A DNA stretch of 64,000 nt from Crotophaga sulcirostris (GCA_013397455.1 VYZB01000135.1:1869012-1933011); one strand, 5' to 3'. Counted from the first letter of the stretch, positions 50,767-64,000 are shown. The notes: generated by a model not told the origin, from the sequence alone. A program made the numbers and translations.

Positions 50767-53700
50767 CTATGAAGCATCACTTCCAAGAAAATGAATTTTT
50801 TGCTACTTTGGTTAAATCCTCACTGTGCAAGCTGACAACATAAACAAGCACTTCCCACATACAGTTTGCAGACCTGAATACGTATTTTCTGGACCACATA
50901 TCTAAGCCTGAGGTTGCCCCATCACAGTACAAAACTCACTCAAAACCTTCAAAGAGCTGAAGACCTTGACTTAGACCATTTTCACACAACACCAACTGCA
51001 GTTTTATAGAAGTCCTGCTTTCTGGGTTATTATTTAGTTGCTCGTATTTCAGTCTTTAGTCCTCTTGCATCTCAGAGATTATCACAGCAACAGGCAAAGA
51101 GATTCAGAGTGTAAGAGTCAATTAGGCTTTTAAAATAAGTCAGTTTTCATGACTGCCAATAAAATAAGACGCCTCTTTTCTGTTCCTTGCTCCTCTTTGT
51201 ATTTAGAGTTGTGCAAAGCAGTATCAGATGCAGTAGGTACCTTAGTGCCAAAATATGTGAAACAAGTACTAGAAAACTACAGATGGCTCTACCAAAACCA
51301 ACCAGTCTCCTGCAAGTAAGCATCTTGCCACAGAAAAGCAATTAAGCAGGTTGGAGTAACACTGATCGAAAAACCTCTCTGGTTCAGATATCATTTGGCA
51401 GTGACATGCAATAGTATGCCCGGACAGTAGTTACACTGAAAACAAACACTGGAGAGCTTTCAGCCAGATTTTTGTGGAAACGAATGTCTGAAACTAAACT
51501 GAAACATAAAAAGGCCAAAAAAATCTGATATTAATCCTTTTGCTTTTATAGTAATTATATAAAAAATGAAAAATTATGTCAGTCCATGGAGCAGTAGGAA
51601 GAACAAATTCTTAACGCAGGAGATTTCAACTGGAGGTCTACCAGTATAAAAATACAGTCATGAAGCCAAATGGTCACTTCCTCCCCACATGCATTTTTTC
51701 CTGCAAGCGTAAAGATGTTTTGGTGAAGAGAAATAGGGATTTGGCTCTTTAGTTGAAGAGCCAGTAGTCTGAATCAGAGTTTTTTAAATAACGTTTGACA
51801 TGTAGTATACAAGTATGACATCTGCATGTTACAGTGAGTATGTGGAAGGGATGAATGCTCACACACGCACGTATACGCATGCATAAATTAGAAAACAAAG
51901 GACTGCAGGGGAGAAGAGACTCTACCTCAGTCATTTACAGAGGGAAGTCCATACAACTGCTACTGGCTGCATTTCAAACAGAGAATTTACATGAATTTCT
52001 GCTAGGGAGCTGCTCGTTTTGTGCTCTGGAGCAAAATGAGCATCTCCTCCAAACTTTCATTTGAAGGCCCTCACATCAGCACATTCGGAGGTGCCTGAAG
52101 GTGTGAGCACCTTAAACTAATGAACATACATTATATTGTAAATTTACCTACCCAAGGGAACAGGAGAGAAGGAGTTACTCACAAAGCAAATTATCAGAAA
52201 TAGAATTTGCAGCAATGGTCAAAAAAAACAACAACAAGGGGGCTTGATGTGTCAGGATAAATTCTCAGCCTTGCTGCTTCTTACCCTGTTGGTTCCTAGG
52301 TCACACTCTGAGTAAAATTCAGCTTCTCATCAATAACAACAAATTCCAATATCTGACTGATTTCCCCTTCTCCTTCCCTTCACATCTCCCCAGCTCAACC
52401 AGCAAGCTCCCTTCAGCCCTGCATTGCTCTTCATAGCTGACTCTGTCACACCTACCTTTACCATATTTAGCTCCCACACACCAATAGACCTAAAAGTTTA
52501 AAAGCAGAAGTGCTGTCAGGAAGTAGGGGAATATTTGGAATTATCCAGAGAGGGAAGGTATTGGGAATGGGGTTCTTGGCACAGAGGACGAGCTACCTCA
52601 GACCTGCAGCATCCTACGTGTCCAAAGGAGACCTCTGATCCCCAACATCTCTGCCTTGCTGCTCTCCTCGGCTACACAGTTTCTCCCCTCCCCAAGGTCT
52701 TCAACATCAGCTTTCATAAAGTAAGTACCTGCTTTAGATCACTAAGTTGAAATACTGCTCCCAAACCAGCTCTCACCTACTCTTGTCACTGCTTGAAGGT
52801 GATTGAGGCACAACTGGAATAACAGGTACAAAAGTACACACAGGGTCATGAACAATAAGATATATAAAGGAGGGAGATGATGAAGGTATCACTAACAAAT
52901 TGGCTTCCATGATGCATGTTTGTTCAGAATATAGCTAAGGGATGCTGGGAGAATGATGATGAATTTAGAACAAGAAGAGAAAACATTTTTTTTTTTTTTT
53001 AGAGCATAAGCGCTGGTGGGCCGTGCAGTCCAACCATCACGATTCCACAGTTATGCAAGGTTTCTGATGTGGAATTGATTATCCAAATGGGAATGAGAAG
53101 GCTGCAGACGCCAAGTCTGAAATCTCCGAGCCAAAAAAACACGCAAAAATGTGTTAGTGCTTGTCTTTGAGACTAAGGCTAAAGAAAGAAGTTATGCTTC
53201 CTTCTGTTCTAAAGTATCAATCATGCCCTGTGCAACATGCTCCAATATAATAACCATAACAGTGCCTTCATTGTATGGCACCCAAGAGGAAGAAGTGAAT
53301 TACGATGGAAGGAAGATCCAGAAATCCTAATACTAACAACTTTGTGAAAAGAAGGTAAATGCTCTTTTGTCAGCTTATTTACATTTTATGACTTGTTTAA
53401 TCTGAAAATTAATGGCACCCTAAAATGTTATTTTGTTCCAGGAAATAAAATCCAGCTCTGGAAGAGAAGAAGTTATGTAAGCAGCAAAGTAGAAAGTTTT
53501 ATAGTTTAAATACTTGTACAAAACATGAGATATAAGTCGGAGGCTCGTTCAGGCCCATAACCACAGAATTTAGGTAAAAATTAGTTTGTTTTTCTTTCAC
53601 AAAGAGCAACAAAGATCTATAAAAGTCTTGCAATGCCACCAGTGTTTCACACTAAGACCCAAAAAGTGAAATGAACTATAAAAAAAGAACTTTTATGAAG

Positions 53701-54850
53701 AACATTTTAGTACTTCAAGACTAAGAAAAAAAAAATTATGAACACTTTTAGAATTAAGCATTTGGAAAATCTGTAAAGCAAAAATACAAAGAATCTCCAA
53801 AAACTTTTCTGAATTACTCATTAATTTTGCTACAGGACAGAAAAACAAGGATCCGTGTTTGCATATCTTTCATAAATAAAGCATTATCAGCGTAAGTATT
53901 AATGGCAAAAAGCATCAGTATTCTTAAAAGGTCATGAATACAGATTGTCTTGCCACAAAACAAGCACTTCTCTACCCACTGACACAGCAATAAGCTTATA
54001 AAGATTCCCAAAAGATAAGCTCATCTTGATAAAACATGCTGAAAATTCACATCTCTAAATCAACAGGTTGAACAGCAGTGCAGATAATTTTGAGATATTT
54101 AATTTCTAGAGAAATCAGTATGTCTTGTCCAATGGAAGGAATCATGGGAACTCACTGTTAGCATTTGATGGCAAAAATAAGGTCAACATATACAACTACA
54201 ACTTAATAGTTCTGGGAATCTTGCTAGAATTTTTCAGAAAATTATTTTTAAAAAAATCTGGACTTGAATAAGAACCACCTCACTCCCCTTTCTAATCTTA
54301 ACAGAAAGTTGACTTCTTGTAGCCCACAGCCAACAAACCAGCAAGGCCATTAAACCAGAGCATGCAAATGTAACCGTTTATCAGCTCCTGGACTGTGCTA
54401 ACAGATCATTGCTACTTATCCCTAGTTTTTGTTTTTCAATTTTGAGTTGGATCAAGAAACTGATTAAACCCAGGAAACTGGAAATTCCTGATAGCTGGGA
54501 AAACATTGAGTGGGTTCAAAGAGGCAGAAATCGTAATCGCTTCTTTAAGTTAATAAAGGTACCAATAAAAAGATAGAAGCCATTTCAGATTTTCCACAGG
54601 GAATCACTGAAACTGAGGAGGTAAGATAAGCTACCAAGACACTAAGGTCTACTTTGGTGCAGCAAACATCCAACATTCTTAGAATAAAGCACTGTGTCAT
54701 ATTTTAGCCCTTAGCTGGCAGCTAACCAGCACCCAACTGCTCTCTCCCCGCTCCCCACCTGGTGGGATGGGAAGGACAATCAAAAAGCAAAATGAAAACT
54801 TGTGGGTGGAGATAAAGACAATTTTAACAGAACAATGAAAGAAGAGATTA

Positions 54851-54871
54851 TGATGGTGATGATGATGATGT
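54851..54871. repeat. GAT trinucleotide microsatellite
   Basis: TGATGGTGATGATGATGATG is followed 15 bases later by a further GATGATGAT. It lies in a DUSP16 intron, and the overlapping ORF is an artefact of this repeat. Confidence 0.85.
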
Positions 54872-55219
54872 TATTTTATATCTTTGATGATGATACTAAG
54901 ATATTAAAATACAGCAGTTCAGTGCCAGATGATCAGCCCACCCCAAGCAGTGATTTCAGCGAGTGCAGCAAGAGCAGTGAGCATAGAGATCACAGTAAGT
55001 GGGGAGATAGCAGAACATGGAACACCAAAAGCAGAGCTCGGATCACCTCACTGCCCCAAATGGCCAAATTCCCATTTTTATACTGAGCATGCTATTATGG
55101 GATGGAACATTCCATTGGCCAGTTGGGGTTAGCTGTCCTGGCTCTGCACCCGTATGCCAGCAAAACATAGGAAACCGAAAAATCGTTGATTTCTCAGCAA
55201 CAACTTAAAACACCAGTGT

Positions 55220-55409
55220 ATAAGCAACATTCTTCTCATATTAAATCTAAAATCCAGCAGCTGCTGGGAAGAAAATTAACTCTGTCTCAGCTGAAGATAA
55301 ACATTACCTGGCAAAAAAAAGACCACTACATGATAGCAACATTATTCTCATACTAAATCAAAAAAACCAGCAGTTATTTAGAAAGAAAATTAACTCTATC
55401 CCAGCTGAA
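55220..55409. repeat. Diverged tandem duplication, two units about 113 bases apart
   Basis: Unit one (55220-55297) and unit two (55333-55409) share, in the same order, AGCAACATT, CTCATA, TAAATC, CCAGCAG, AGAAAATTAACTCT and CAGCTGAA. The period is 112 bases at the left end and 114 at the right, with substitutions and small indels. This indicates an old local duplication within a DUSP16 intron. Confidence 0.85.
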
Positions 55410-57679
55410 ACCAGGACACAGTGCCTGCTACTTCTTCAAAGTAAGAGGACAAAGGTGCAAGTAACAAACATCTGAAATCGCAAGATGTGTTTTTGTCCTT
55501 AAATGGGTAAGAAACCTAAGAGGTACCTTAGTCACGTATGGAAGAATTTCTAAAAGATTGACTGTCAAGGATAACACCAGGCAATAAGAACTTACTGAAC
55601 TTGCCATGGATTGCATGTTGTCATTTTTGTGGTTCTCCATAAATAAATGGGATACACAGCAATCCTTGATCATAACTCCCCAGAATATTTGAGGAAGTAA
55701 AAATCTGACCAACTGCTGGCTGTCCTACGTTAATTCTAAAGTATCGGCCGCACTTCCTGATGTCTGATGGACACATGACGAAATAATATCAAAATTATAG
55801 ATTAATAGGCAAGAGAGTCACCACCTGGTCTTAACTCTTCCTGTAGAGGGCTCTGCCACACTTGGGGCTCACCAGTAGCAGTTGTAGTTTTAGCCTCCTC
55901 TGGCTCTATCATGAAATTCCTGACTGCTGCTACCACTTGGATTCCTTTCCTGGTGAGGCACACACGCACTGCGCCTGTGCCCAACACCTACTCATAGTCA
56001 GCAATTTACTGCAAGGAAAGGAAATGGCTTCTTTCACCCCTCTGGGATTATTCATCACTTAAGAGCCACAGCACTGGAGTTCCAGTCACATCCCAAAAAA
56101 AGAAGCACATCCCTGGTCCTGAAGGAGAACAAGTTGCCCCCTCACCCCCACTGTGACCTAGGGTAGCACTTGCCATTCACACATGGAAACAAACAGCATA
56201 AAGGCATCTTTTTAAGACTCCACCATTTAAAGCAAGGATTTTATTTTTTTTAATTACTTAGTTCCTGCCACCTTTTGTCTGTGGATCACAAATTACTTTT
56301 GTGGAAGGAAAAGTAATAAGCTGCTTTGACATCCATCACAAGTGAATTAAGTTTGAATTGCTGACTGGCTACCTGGCAGTGAAGACATGGAAGATTTTAA
56401 AGGACAAAGTAAATACAATGACTGTTGACTATCCTCCATAGAAAAGATTTTCATGTGTGCTCTGTTAAAGCACATTCACCTTCTACATGACTGCTTGCGT
56501 GTCAAAGATCCCCTTAAAACAACTGTGATGAATCCAAAAATAGCCTATTAATGGCCAGACTGGGATGGAGTAAAAGTAGAAGAAACCAGTGAAAATGATG
56601 GCCAAAGTATATGAATTTGATCCAGTTGCAGAACATTATTAGGATAGTTTCTGTTTTAAGCTTTAGACATGGATACAAATTATACACATAAGCTGTGCAC
56701 ATAATTAAGGCAATATGTTAGGGTAAAGAACTCCTCCTCTCTCCCCCATACATGCATTTAATGCCAACTTATGAAAGCTATGGGAGATTTAACTAATAAA
56801 TAAGTCTGTCAGGTAATATGGGAAGCAATAGGGTACAGGCAGCTGAAGTAATAAAAATTCCCTTTTGAAGGGAGCCAGGATGTAGATTGTAAGCAATATG
56901 AGCTGGTCTTCCCACAGAGGAAAACATCTGTGAATATACAGAGGAATACAGACCTGTAGCAACTTGAGAGAAATTTTTATTTTAGACATCTGATAGTCCA
57001 GCACACTGCTAGTGCCATATTTGATAACTTAGCTGACCATTTCAAGTATACCAGAATGTCCTGGGCTATTCTGGAATAAAATCATTAAATGCACACATAT
57101 TTAGAAACAGTAAAAGTTTTAGTGCAATGCTACCATGAAAACTCATTTTAAATGATCACACTGATTGTCCAGCTCTGAACATTTTATTAGGTGTACAAAG
57201 ATTTGCTTGCAGTAGTCCCTCATTATACGACTCATGGTATTTAAGTGCTATTTTTTCCAGCACTTAAAGAAAATACTAAAAACCAATCTTCCTTTGTCCT
57301 ACTGTAATCATTAATATATTAACATCCAAAACTTATTGTAAGAAAACAGTCAGAGCTCTACACAGGAAAGTATCTGACCTGCTATAATGGCAGATTTGAT
57401 AGTTTGCTGTTGGTTGATAGATTACTGAGGAACGTACCATATCATCTCCGAGATGAAGGAGAGAGGAAACCAAGGTTCATATTATATAACACATGGATTA
57501 ATTATATGGTCTGTACATCATTAGTTCTCACACAGATTTCCAGGGCTTATATACAGAGAGTTATTATGTACTTCAGATGTTTTATAGCTGTAATGACGCA
57601 GTGTTATAGAAGCATGAATGAAGACCCATGGAGATTATATATTCATCCATGTAAACACCATGACACACAGAACACTCAC

Positions 57680-57843
57680 CTTGTTGAGGACATCCCGCTG
57701 ACACCCAAGATAGAGATGAGGCAGGATTCTGGTTGGGCCAATGTTGGAGACAGGTAGGCAGGGTTGAGAAATGCAAGTAGGGACAAGTGTGGATTTTCCT
57801 TCACAGAGACCAGGGAAAGAGCTGGAGAACTCAGCAAATCCAC
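57680..57843 (-). CDS. DUSP16: DUSP16, exon linking rhodanese-like and phosphatase domains
   Basis: The 164-bp exon begins with two bases completing a Gly codon and encodes GFAEFSSSFPGLCEGKSTLV, then PTCISQPCLPVSNIGPTRIL and PHLYLGCQRDVLNK. The first part is the end of the N-terminal rhodanese/Cdc25-like (MAP kinase binding) domain. The Pro/Cys-rich middle is the linker, and RILPHLYLGCQRDVLNK is the first strand of the phosphatase domain. It leaves in phase 0 into the exon at 50466. The acceptor CACAG ends at 57844 and the donor GTGAGT starts at 57679. With the three downstream exons the window encodes 540 residues, so about 125 N-terminal residues (start codon and kinase-interaction motif) must be in exons beyond 64000 or undetected. 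Confidence 0.95.
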
Positions 57844-60800
57844 CTGTGAGAGGAACAGTATGTATTTAATTTACATGCAGTAGTTTAGGCATTACTGCCT
57901 ATACCAATTCTCAGAAAGTAGCATTTGTTGCATGAGATGGGGAGGTGTTAAGGAGCAGCAGGAAAGTCTTAACAGAAGAACTGTACGTGTGCCTCCTCCA
58001 GAGGTACCAGGACTGTACAGAATCATCCACCGGCAGGTAAGGCCTGGCTGCATATTCCCACTGTGCCTGGGACATTTACTCATCTCTCTCTCCCTTCTTC
58101 AGCAGCTTTTTCATGCTTCTTCCCATTCTTAATGTCAGGTGGAAGTGAGACTTTAAAAAATTAGCCACGACACCCACCACACTGAAAGCGCACACACCTT
58201 TCCCTCTCCACCCCAGCAAGCTGTTTTCTAAACACCTCCTTCTCCTGTAGTAGGTCTATAATTAGACTTCATTAAGAAAAAGTCGTGTCTACTCTATTTG
58301 GTTATAGCATCAATATGTGGTTGTTAAGGCTTGCTTTTAAAATCCTACATTCTTATTTTTTACACTGCTCCATATTTAATATATTTCATCCAACACATTG
58401 GAAGAGCGTTCATCTTCAAAACCACACCAAGCCAAGGCTTCTCTATCTCAAGTGTGGGAGGCAAGGCAGAGGTGGGACTACAGTGGAGGACTTTGCCCAG
58501 CTATGGACTCCCCCAGCAAATCACCACAAGTTTCTACTCCTTCAACTGCCAGCTGGTTCTTCATCTGCACCAATTATTAGTCTCTACCCATATTATGGCT
58601 CCAAACCATTTTCATTACCATTTCCCACCACTGCATTAAATCCTTCCGGAAAACTAGAGTGGAATGACTGATAACACACTTAAATCCACCTGAAATCCCA
58701 GTGGCCATCAAAAATGCTCCTAGGCTGTTTCACTATCAGCACGGCACAGCTGCTGTGGAACACAAAGGGAATAAAACGTGAGGCTGAGGCTGCTTGAGAC
58801 ACACATACAACACAGCTCAAGCTCCATTTCTTTTTCTTTCTTGGCAAGTTCCTGGCTTCCCTCCCATCACAAGGGCTGCGCTATAAATAAAAAAAAAAAA
58901 AAAAAGTCCAACTGGCCTTACCCACAGTTAGGGGAAAAAAAAAAAAAAAAGAAAGCTCTAGCAATGAACTTCTACTTTGACTAAACACATTCTCACAAAA
59001 GTCAGCTAGCTTTCTCCAAGCCTAGGTAAACCTCAAGCTCAGCTCATTCGGATTCACATCTTCAAAAACTAGTCTGAAGGAGAACAGGAGACAGCTGCTG
59101 AAAGCTGTATGTTTTAGGTTTATCTTGACTGCTTTCATCATTTAACAGCCAACCAGTAAGGATGAAAGGCCCAAACCATAGTAAAAGACCGCAGCTATTT
59201 CCTCACATTAAAGCATAGAGACAAGTCAAATTTTAAGTGAAGGAAGAACAATTATTTTTCAGAACAAGGCACCTTTTTATCATCAAAGAGGGGAAGTATT
59301 AACGTGCTAAATCTGCCAAATGCTATCTTAGCTATTATTACAGTTTGAAGTAATGAATTAAAATTAATCAGGAATAAGATAGTGTACTGGTTTGTCAAGG
59401 CTTGCAGTACCATTGCCTGAATTATGCCTATTCCTTTGATTTTAAAATCTGTTTCTTTAGTAAATGTAGCAAACCACAAGATAATAGCCATGTGTGTAAC
59501 AGCCCATTTTATCTGATGGAACAAAAAAGCCAGCAAGCAGTTTTCAGAACAAAAGTTTTATGAAAAGTGATTCCTGTTCAGTTTCCTGACTTACAAAAAA
59601 ACCCTCAAAACAACACACCACCGAAAGGGGAATTTAAATATTGGTCTTTGGTTTCATTTGCTCATTCTCTATTGCTTGGGAATCTTGTTGGCTGCTTTCT
59701 GAAGCCTCTCTTTGACACAGCTGGAAATAGAGAAGTGCCTATTCTTCCTTACAAAGAAGTAGCAGAAGCAAAGATTTTACATCTGTGCTTTCTTTGCGAA
59801 ACACTACACAGGCAAAGTTCAAGAACAACAAAAAAGAATTTTTCCAACTAGCTATGGATTGGTGTCACTTCTGCATGAATGCTGCAACAAGAAAATACAC
59901 AAGCAACTAATATGCAAAAAGCTGAGATTTTGGGAGATGGAACCCACGCTCTGTCATCAGAAGCGTAAGGAGCAATTTTTATTTTTATTCTGGGGCTCTG
60001 TCAAGGCAAGCTTGAAGCAACGCGAGATTAGATGCTCCTTACACTTTCTCTGTGACATTCATCACTTTGAAGTCATGTTTCTTCTTTCTACTCACGTTTT
60101 TCTAGTAACATGTTGCTTCAGTATCTTTACAACATGAATTACAACCACCAAACCTTCAAATTTGATACCTCTGACATTATATTACGTGTCTTTACTCATG
60201 CTCCCAAGTGAGTTCTCCTTTCCTTTGAATGTATTTTAACTTGGTATTAGTATCAGTAGTGAACTGACTTGAAAAAGAATTAAATCAGTGACTTGCTTCA
60301 AATATTAATCTATCTTCCCTGCCATCTTTTGTAACTATTTCAAAAAGTTAGTAGCTTTTCAACAAATCTGGTTTTGATTTATGGCACTCACAATAGGAAA
60401 AACACCTTCTAGATCAGCGTGTATCAAAAAAACAAAATCAAACAAAATTCATTACAACAAAATACACTCCTGTATGCAACCTGCTGAATTGCCAATTCAT
60501 TCCAGTACAATAAACACACTATCTGGAGTCTGGAACAACATCATCTGTGCTTCCGATCACTGAACTGTTGTGTCATTATGAGACTAAGTTAGTTCTAAGG
60601 AACTGCACTCATCACTACTTGCTTGCATTGACCTGCAAAATCCATTTTTTATAATCTAGATATAGATATATTAAAAATATAACAGCATCTAAAGATGTAT
60701 AGACAAAAATGTATTTATTGCACATGCCTCTATCTTCTAACACAGATTATGGCCTCCATGAGTCCCCAAAACTGAAGTCTACACACAGTCATCTCATAAG

Positions 60801-63800
60801 TGGCTCCTCATGTAAAGTGCTTTTAGCATTCAGACTACCTGTACACTTCTGCTGTAAACAAAGGAGACCACCCTGAAAACCAAACTTCAAACATTTGGAA
60901 AATTAATTCAGTGTACAGGTGGTAATCTAGAATAGAAAACTGAGCCTTAGAAGAAGGACAGGACTGGTTTCAAATTCCCTAATTTGAGGATGGCCTTTGC
61001 ATCAAGGCAAATCTCATTTTTACATCTCCTTATCCGCCTCAGTTGGAGTAGGGCTATTGGCAGCACAGTGCAGTTTGTTTTAGTAAGAGAAAGTATGCTT
61101 TTCTTCTGGAGCTAGTTTCTAAATAACACCCTTTCTCCCACCACTACTCTAGCCTCTGCAAATAATAAATCATTCACAACAGCATGCTGAAACTGTGGGG
61201 AAAAAAACACTACAGGTCATTAGCAGAGCTACTGGTTTAATAAAATTTCTTTCATAAATGTAACAGGGTCCTGGAAATAGATGACTGAAAGCTATAATCC
61301 AAAATATTCTCTCCTAAATGCCTTATGAACCATACACCTTCTTGATAGCGAAGGCGAGCTGAAACAGCTCTCCTGACATTCAACAGCATGAAACTACTTC
61401 TTATCTATTTTAATGTTATGGACAGAGGAAGAAGGAAATGGAACAACTTTTATGTATTTTTACATATAATTCTATAAATTTCATTTGTGTTTAAGAAAGT
61501 TTCCACCCCTTCCCCCCCAGGAGGCTTTTGAAGTTTTTCACTCTACTTTTTCTAATATTGATGAATTAAATGGAAGACTCTTCCATCACCACTCATGCAA
61601 CAGTTATATTACATTGAAAACCTCTATGGTCAATCCAGATAAGCTGCACAATGCGTCTCCTTCTTCAGTTTTAAATTGGCTATTGCTTCTATCATGACTG
61701 CATACATGTAAGTCATTGTATCCTTTGGCTGGTAGCAAGTACCTAACAGTACTCTAAGTCTGTCTGACTTGTGTAATAGGCTCTACTCAAGTTTAAAGGA
61801 AAAATCTTAAGGGATAATGATTTCCATAATTATGGGAGCAAATTAAAGCAATATGAGATGGAAATTATTTCAGACTTCAGTATATTTTCCAACATGAAAG
61901 TAAGACAGCAAAGAAGGACAGGTAAGTTGTGATGTTCAGTTTGTTGCCCTTTATGTTTCAGAGAAAAAAAAAAATCAATTAATTGAATTCTACTCTAATT
62001 GTAGATGATCCATCAGAAGACTGCAAAGTTCTTTAATTGCCCCAAGGTAACTCAGCTCCTTGCACAGGTAGCTTGTTAAAATGAACAAGCTAGTGAAATG
62101 ATTTCAGCTTTAACCAAGTGACAAGCATCCCTCAGCTGCGGCACGTTTAGCAAATGGCAGTGCTGTACCACGTTCTAGTGCTGACTTGTTCTGTTCACTT
62201 TCACACAAGAGTTTCTACGAAACCATGTTAAGGCGCCAAAAGCTGACAGTGGTTTTGCAGCCTAAACCCTTGCATGTGGCAGACAACCTAGCCTCTCCTA
62301 GGCCTTTACAGTTCAGCCCACGTTTCTTGCTTACAAGCTTCCACAGCCATTAGCAGAAATTTGGCAGGATCCCGTAACCTACTCAATTACTCTGTTGCTA
62401 TGGTTCTGCAAAGTGGTGACTAGACACTTCCCTTTGATCAAGACATTACTGTTTCCTAACTACGATTGTGATCCTAAAGGTATGATAGTTAAAGGAATCT
62501 TGGTATTGGAAGTTTCAGCTCCCTTCTCAGCCAACTCAAGAAACAAAACAGGGCCAAAGCCACAAGGGATGAAAAAGTTTCAGCAAACTTCCACAATAAA
62601 AGTTATTCTTTCTTACAGACTCATTGCATAAATCCTTGTATAAATGAAACTCCTCACTAATTTTGCCAGCAGCATTAAGAGAGGAAGAGAAGATGGGATC
62701 GGGTGGCAATAAGTGATAGCCAGAGAATATTGTTTTGGGAAGAGGTAACATTCATTAAGGGAACGGAATCCATCCAGATCCTTATGACTAGTTTAACTAC
62801 CATCACAGACAAACCCCAAATTAATGTAGAAGAATAACTACTGACAACCACAAGCATTTACATCAGCTCATCTCTGTTATTTTATATGGAAACAGACCAG
62901 GAGCATTTCACTGCGCTGCCAGTCGCCGTGCCGCAGTTGCAGGGACAATAAGCAAACCACTACAGAGGTTTGCAAGTGAAAGGCTAGTTAAGACCTAAGC
63001 CCTTAATTTGAACTTAATACGGAGTAGTGAAGTGCATGTAACATTTTACTGTTTTTACCCAATGTCCCATAAAACCATTCCAGTTAAATGATACCATTAG
63101 AGGACATAAATTAGGCAGGAGGAGTGGAAATGGTACGTTTCCTACACTTCTTTCATGTTATGTTGGTTTCTCTTCTTCCTCTCTGTCTTTATATTTCTTT
63201 CAAATGGCTCAAACCACTCTACAGATGTAACCAACCAAAATTAGACAAGACAATTTCACAGGAAGCACACTAATTCTGTATTAAAAAGTAAAAGTGTTTT
63301 TCTTTGCTTATAGAAGGCCAAGTACTTGTGAGACTGATTTGGTATGGGGAAGAGCAAAAATAAGCAGAAACCAATCTATTCAAAATTAAGTTTTTAAAAT
63401 GCAAGTGTTGTTCTTCGTTCACATCAACACACATCCCTTGCAGACAAAAACACAGGTTACCCAGCTTTGGATTTAGTATAACATGGCTGGTTTAGTGAAA
63501 CTTTGTTTGCTACTGAGCAGATCAACATCTGCATCTACCTAGCACACCTCTTCCATCCACCAGCCCAGTACCCCCTTTGCTCCCCCACCCTCCACCTCCC
63601 CCAAATAGTTTTCCTTTTCTGCAGGGTGCTGGAAAGAGAGGATACTGTCATTTTCTTCTCCTATAAGCCTTCAAAGCAGCTTGAGCAGCTCTCTGAAGCT
63701 CATGTGACACACTACAGTAACTGAGGACTGTTGGCTGGTTGTAATTACCAACTATTATGTTAGCCAAAAAGGCCTGTTTCGGTGACATCTCCCCTATCCA

Positions 63801-64000
63801 CTCATATTTTATGTCTTTCCTTTGCATTCATATAGAATGTAGTACAGATGTTCCCTTGTACATTCACCTTATGTCTCTAACACACAGAAAAATCAATCAT
63901 GAGGCAATATTAATACCACTTTAAAGTTGCTTTTAAAATTACTGTTGAAACAGCCAATTCTGTAATTCCTTATCGTTCTCAAGTGTCTGCAGAGATCTGC
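57844..64000 (-). other. Upstream DUSP16 sequence, probably intronic
   Basis: The exons for the N-terminal rhodanese-like domain of DUSP16 should lie upstream (towards 64000) on the minus strand, but I could not find them here by eye. I therefore read this as part of the preceding intron, continuing beyond the right edge. Two closely spaced A runs at 58889-58905 and 58935-58950 are the only notable repeats. Confidence 0.6.
58889..58950. repeat. Pair of A homopolymers
   Basis: A17 at 58889-58905 and A16 at 58935-58950 are separated by 29 bases of mixed sequence (GTCCAACTGGCCTTACCCAC and onward). They could be tails of short retroposed fragments or simple slippage; no SINE body is recognisable. 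Confidence 0.75.

Larger units (their letters stand above)
50467..57679 (-). other. DUSP16: DUSP16 intron (7.2 kb)
   Basis: This phase-0 intron has GTGAGT donor at 57679 and CCTAG acceptor at 50467. It contains a 16-bp direct repeat (50723-50766), a T run at 52986-53000, a GAT microsatellite (54851-54871) and a diverged tandem duplication (55220-55409). No additional exon of DUSP16 or other gene is seen. Confidence 0.9.

Noticed and set aside
52986..53060. Possible additional CR1 scrap (T run, then GTGCAGTCCAACCATCAC)
   Set aside because: Only about a dozen bases resemble CR1 and the surrounding sequence does not follow the element, so it is too short to call.
54802..55086. 94-codon ORF with a Met/Asp-rich start
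   Set aside because: Much of its first half is a translated GAT microsatellite. The rest has no recognisable features and it lies in a DUSP16 intron.
1..64000. tRNA, rRNA, CRISPR, operon, phage or other prokaryotic features
   Set aside because: None seen. The window is intron-rich vertebrate DNA, and I found no tRNA B-box or array structure convincing enough to report.

Overview
This is vertebrate nuclear DNA. It has a low gene density, long introns with canonical GT/AG splice sites, and few interspersed repeats. Two truncated CR1-type LINE copies carry the typical CR1 3' end. Together these suggest a sauropsid genome, most likely a bird; a turtle or crocodilian cannot be excluded by eye. 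There are no bacterial, phage, CRISPR or operon features.

Two protein-coding genes are recognised, both incomplete at the 5' end and arranged tail to tail. On the + strand, the last two coding exons of BORCS5 (myrlysin, a subunit of the lysosomal BORC complex) lie at 17087-17244 and 33769-33999, separated by a 16.5 kb intron. On the - strand, the last four coding exons of DUSP16 (MAP kinase phosphatase 7) lie at 57843-57680, 50466-50307, 49612-49489 and 46346-45170. All exon phases join correctly. The visible parts encode 128 complete residues of BORCS5 (human about 196) and 540 residues of DUSP16 (human about 665). The same convergent pair is found on human chromosome 12p13.

Layout: 1-17086 is probably BORCS5 intron. 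It holds a GATA-type microsatellite, an unidentified protein-like ORF with a poly(A) signal (11853-12173), and an antisense CR1 (about 13986-14492). 17245-33768 is the last BORCS5 intron. 34000 to about 34550 is the probable BORCS5 3' UTR. From there to about 42140 is the intergenic space between the two 3' ends, with a second CR1 (38697-39060) and an AT-rich block containing a 26-bp perfect palindrome. About 42140-45169 is the probable DUSP16 3' UTR, roughly 3 kb long. 46347-64000 holds DUSP16 introns, one of which contains a diverged tandem duplication (55220-55409).

The two genes have unrelated jobs: lysosome positioning through Arl8/kinesin, and inactivation of JNK/p38 kinases. They share only chromosomal neighbourhood and facing 3' ends. 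I found no convincing new biological system; the least explained item is the ORF at 11853-12122.
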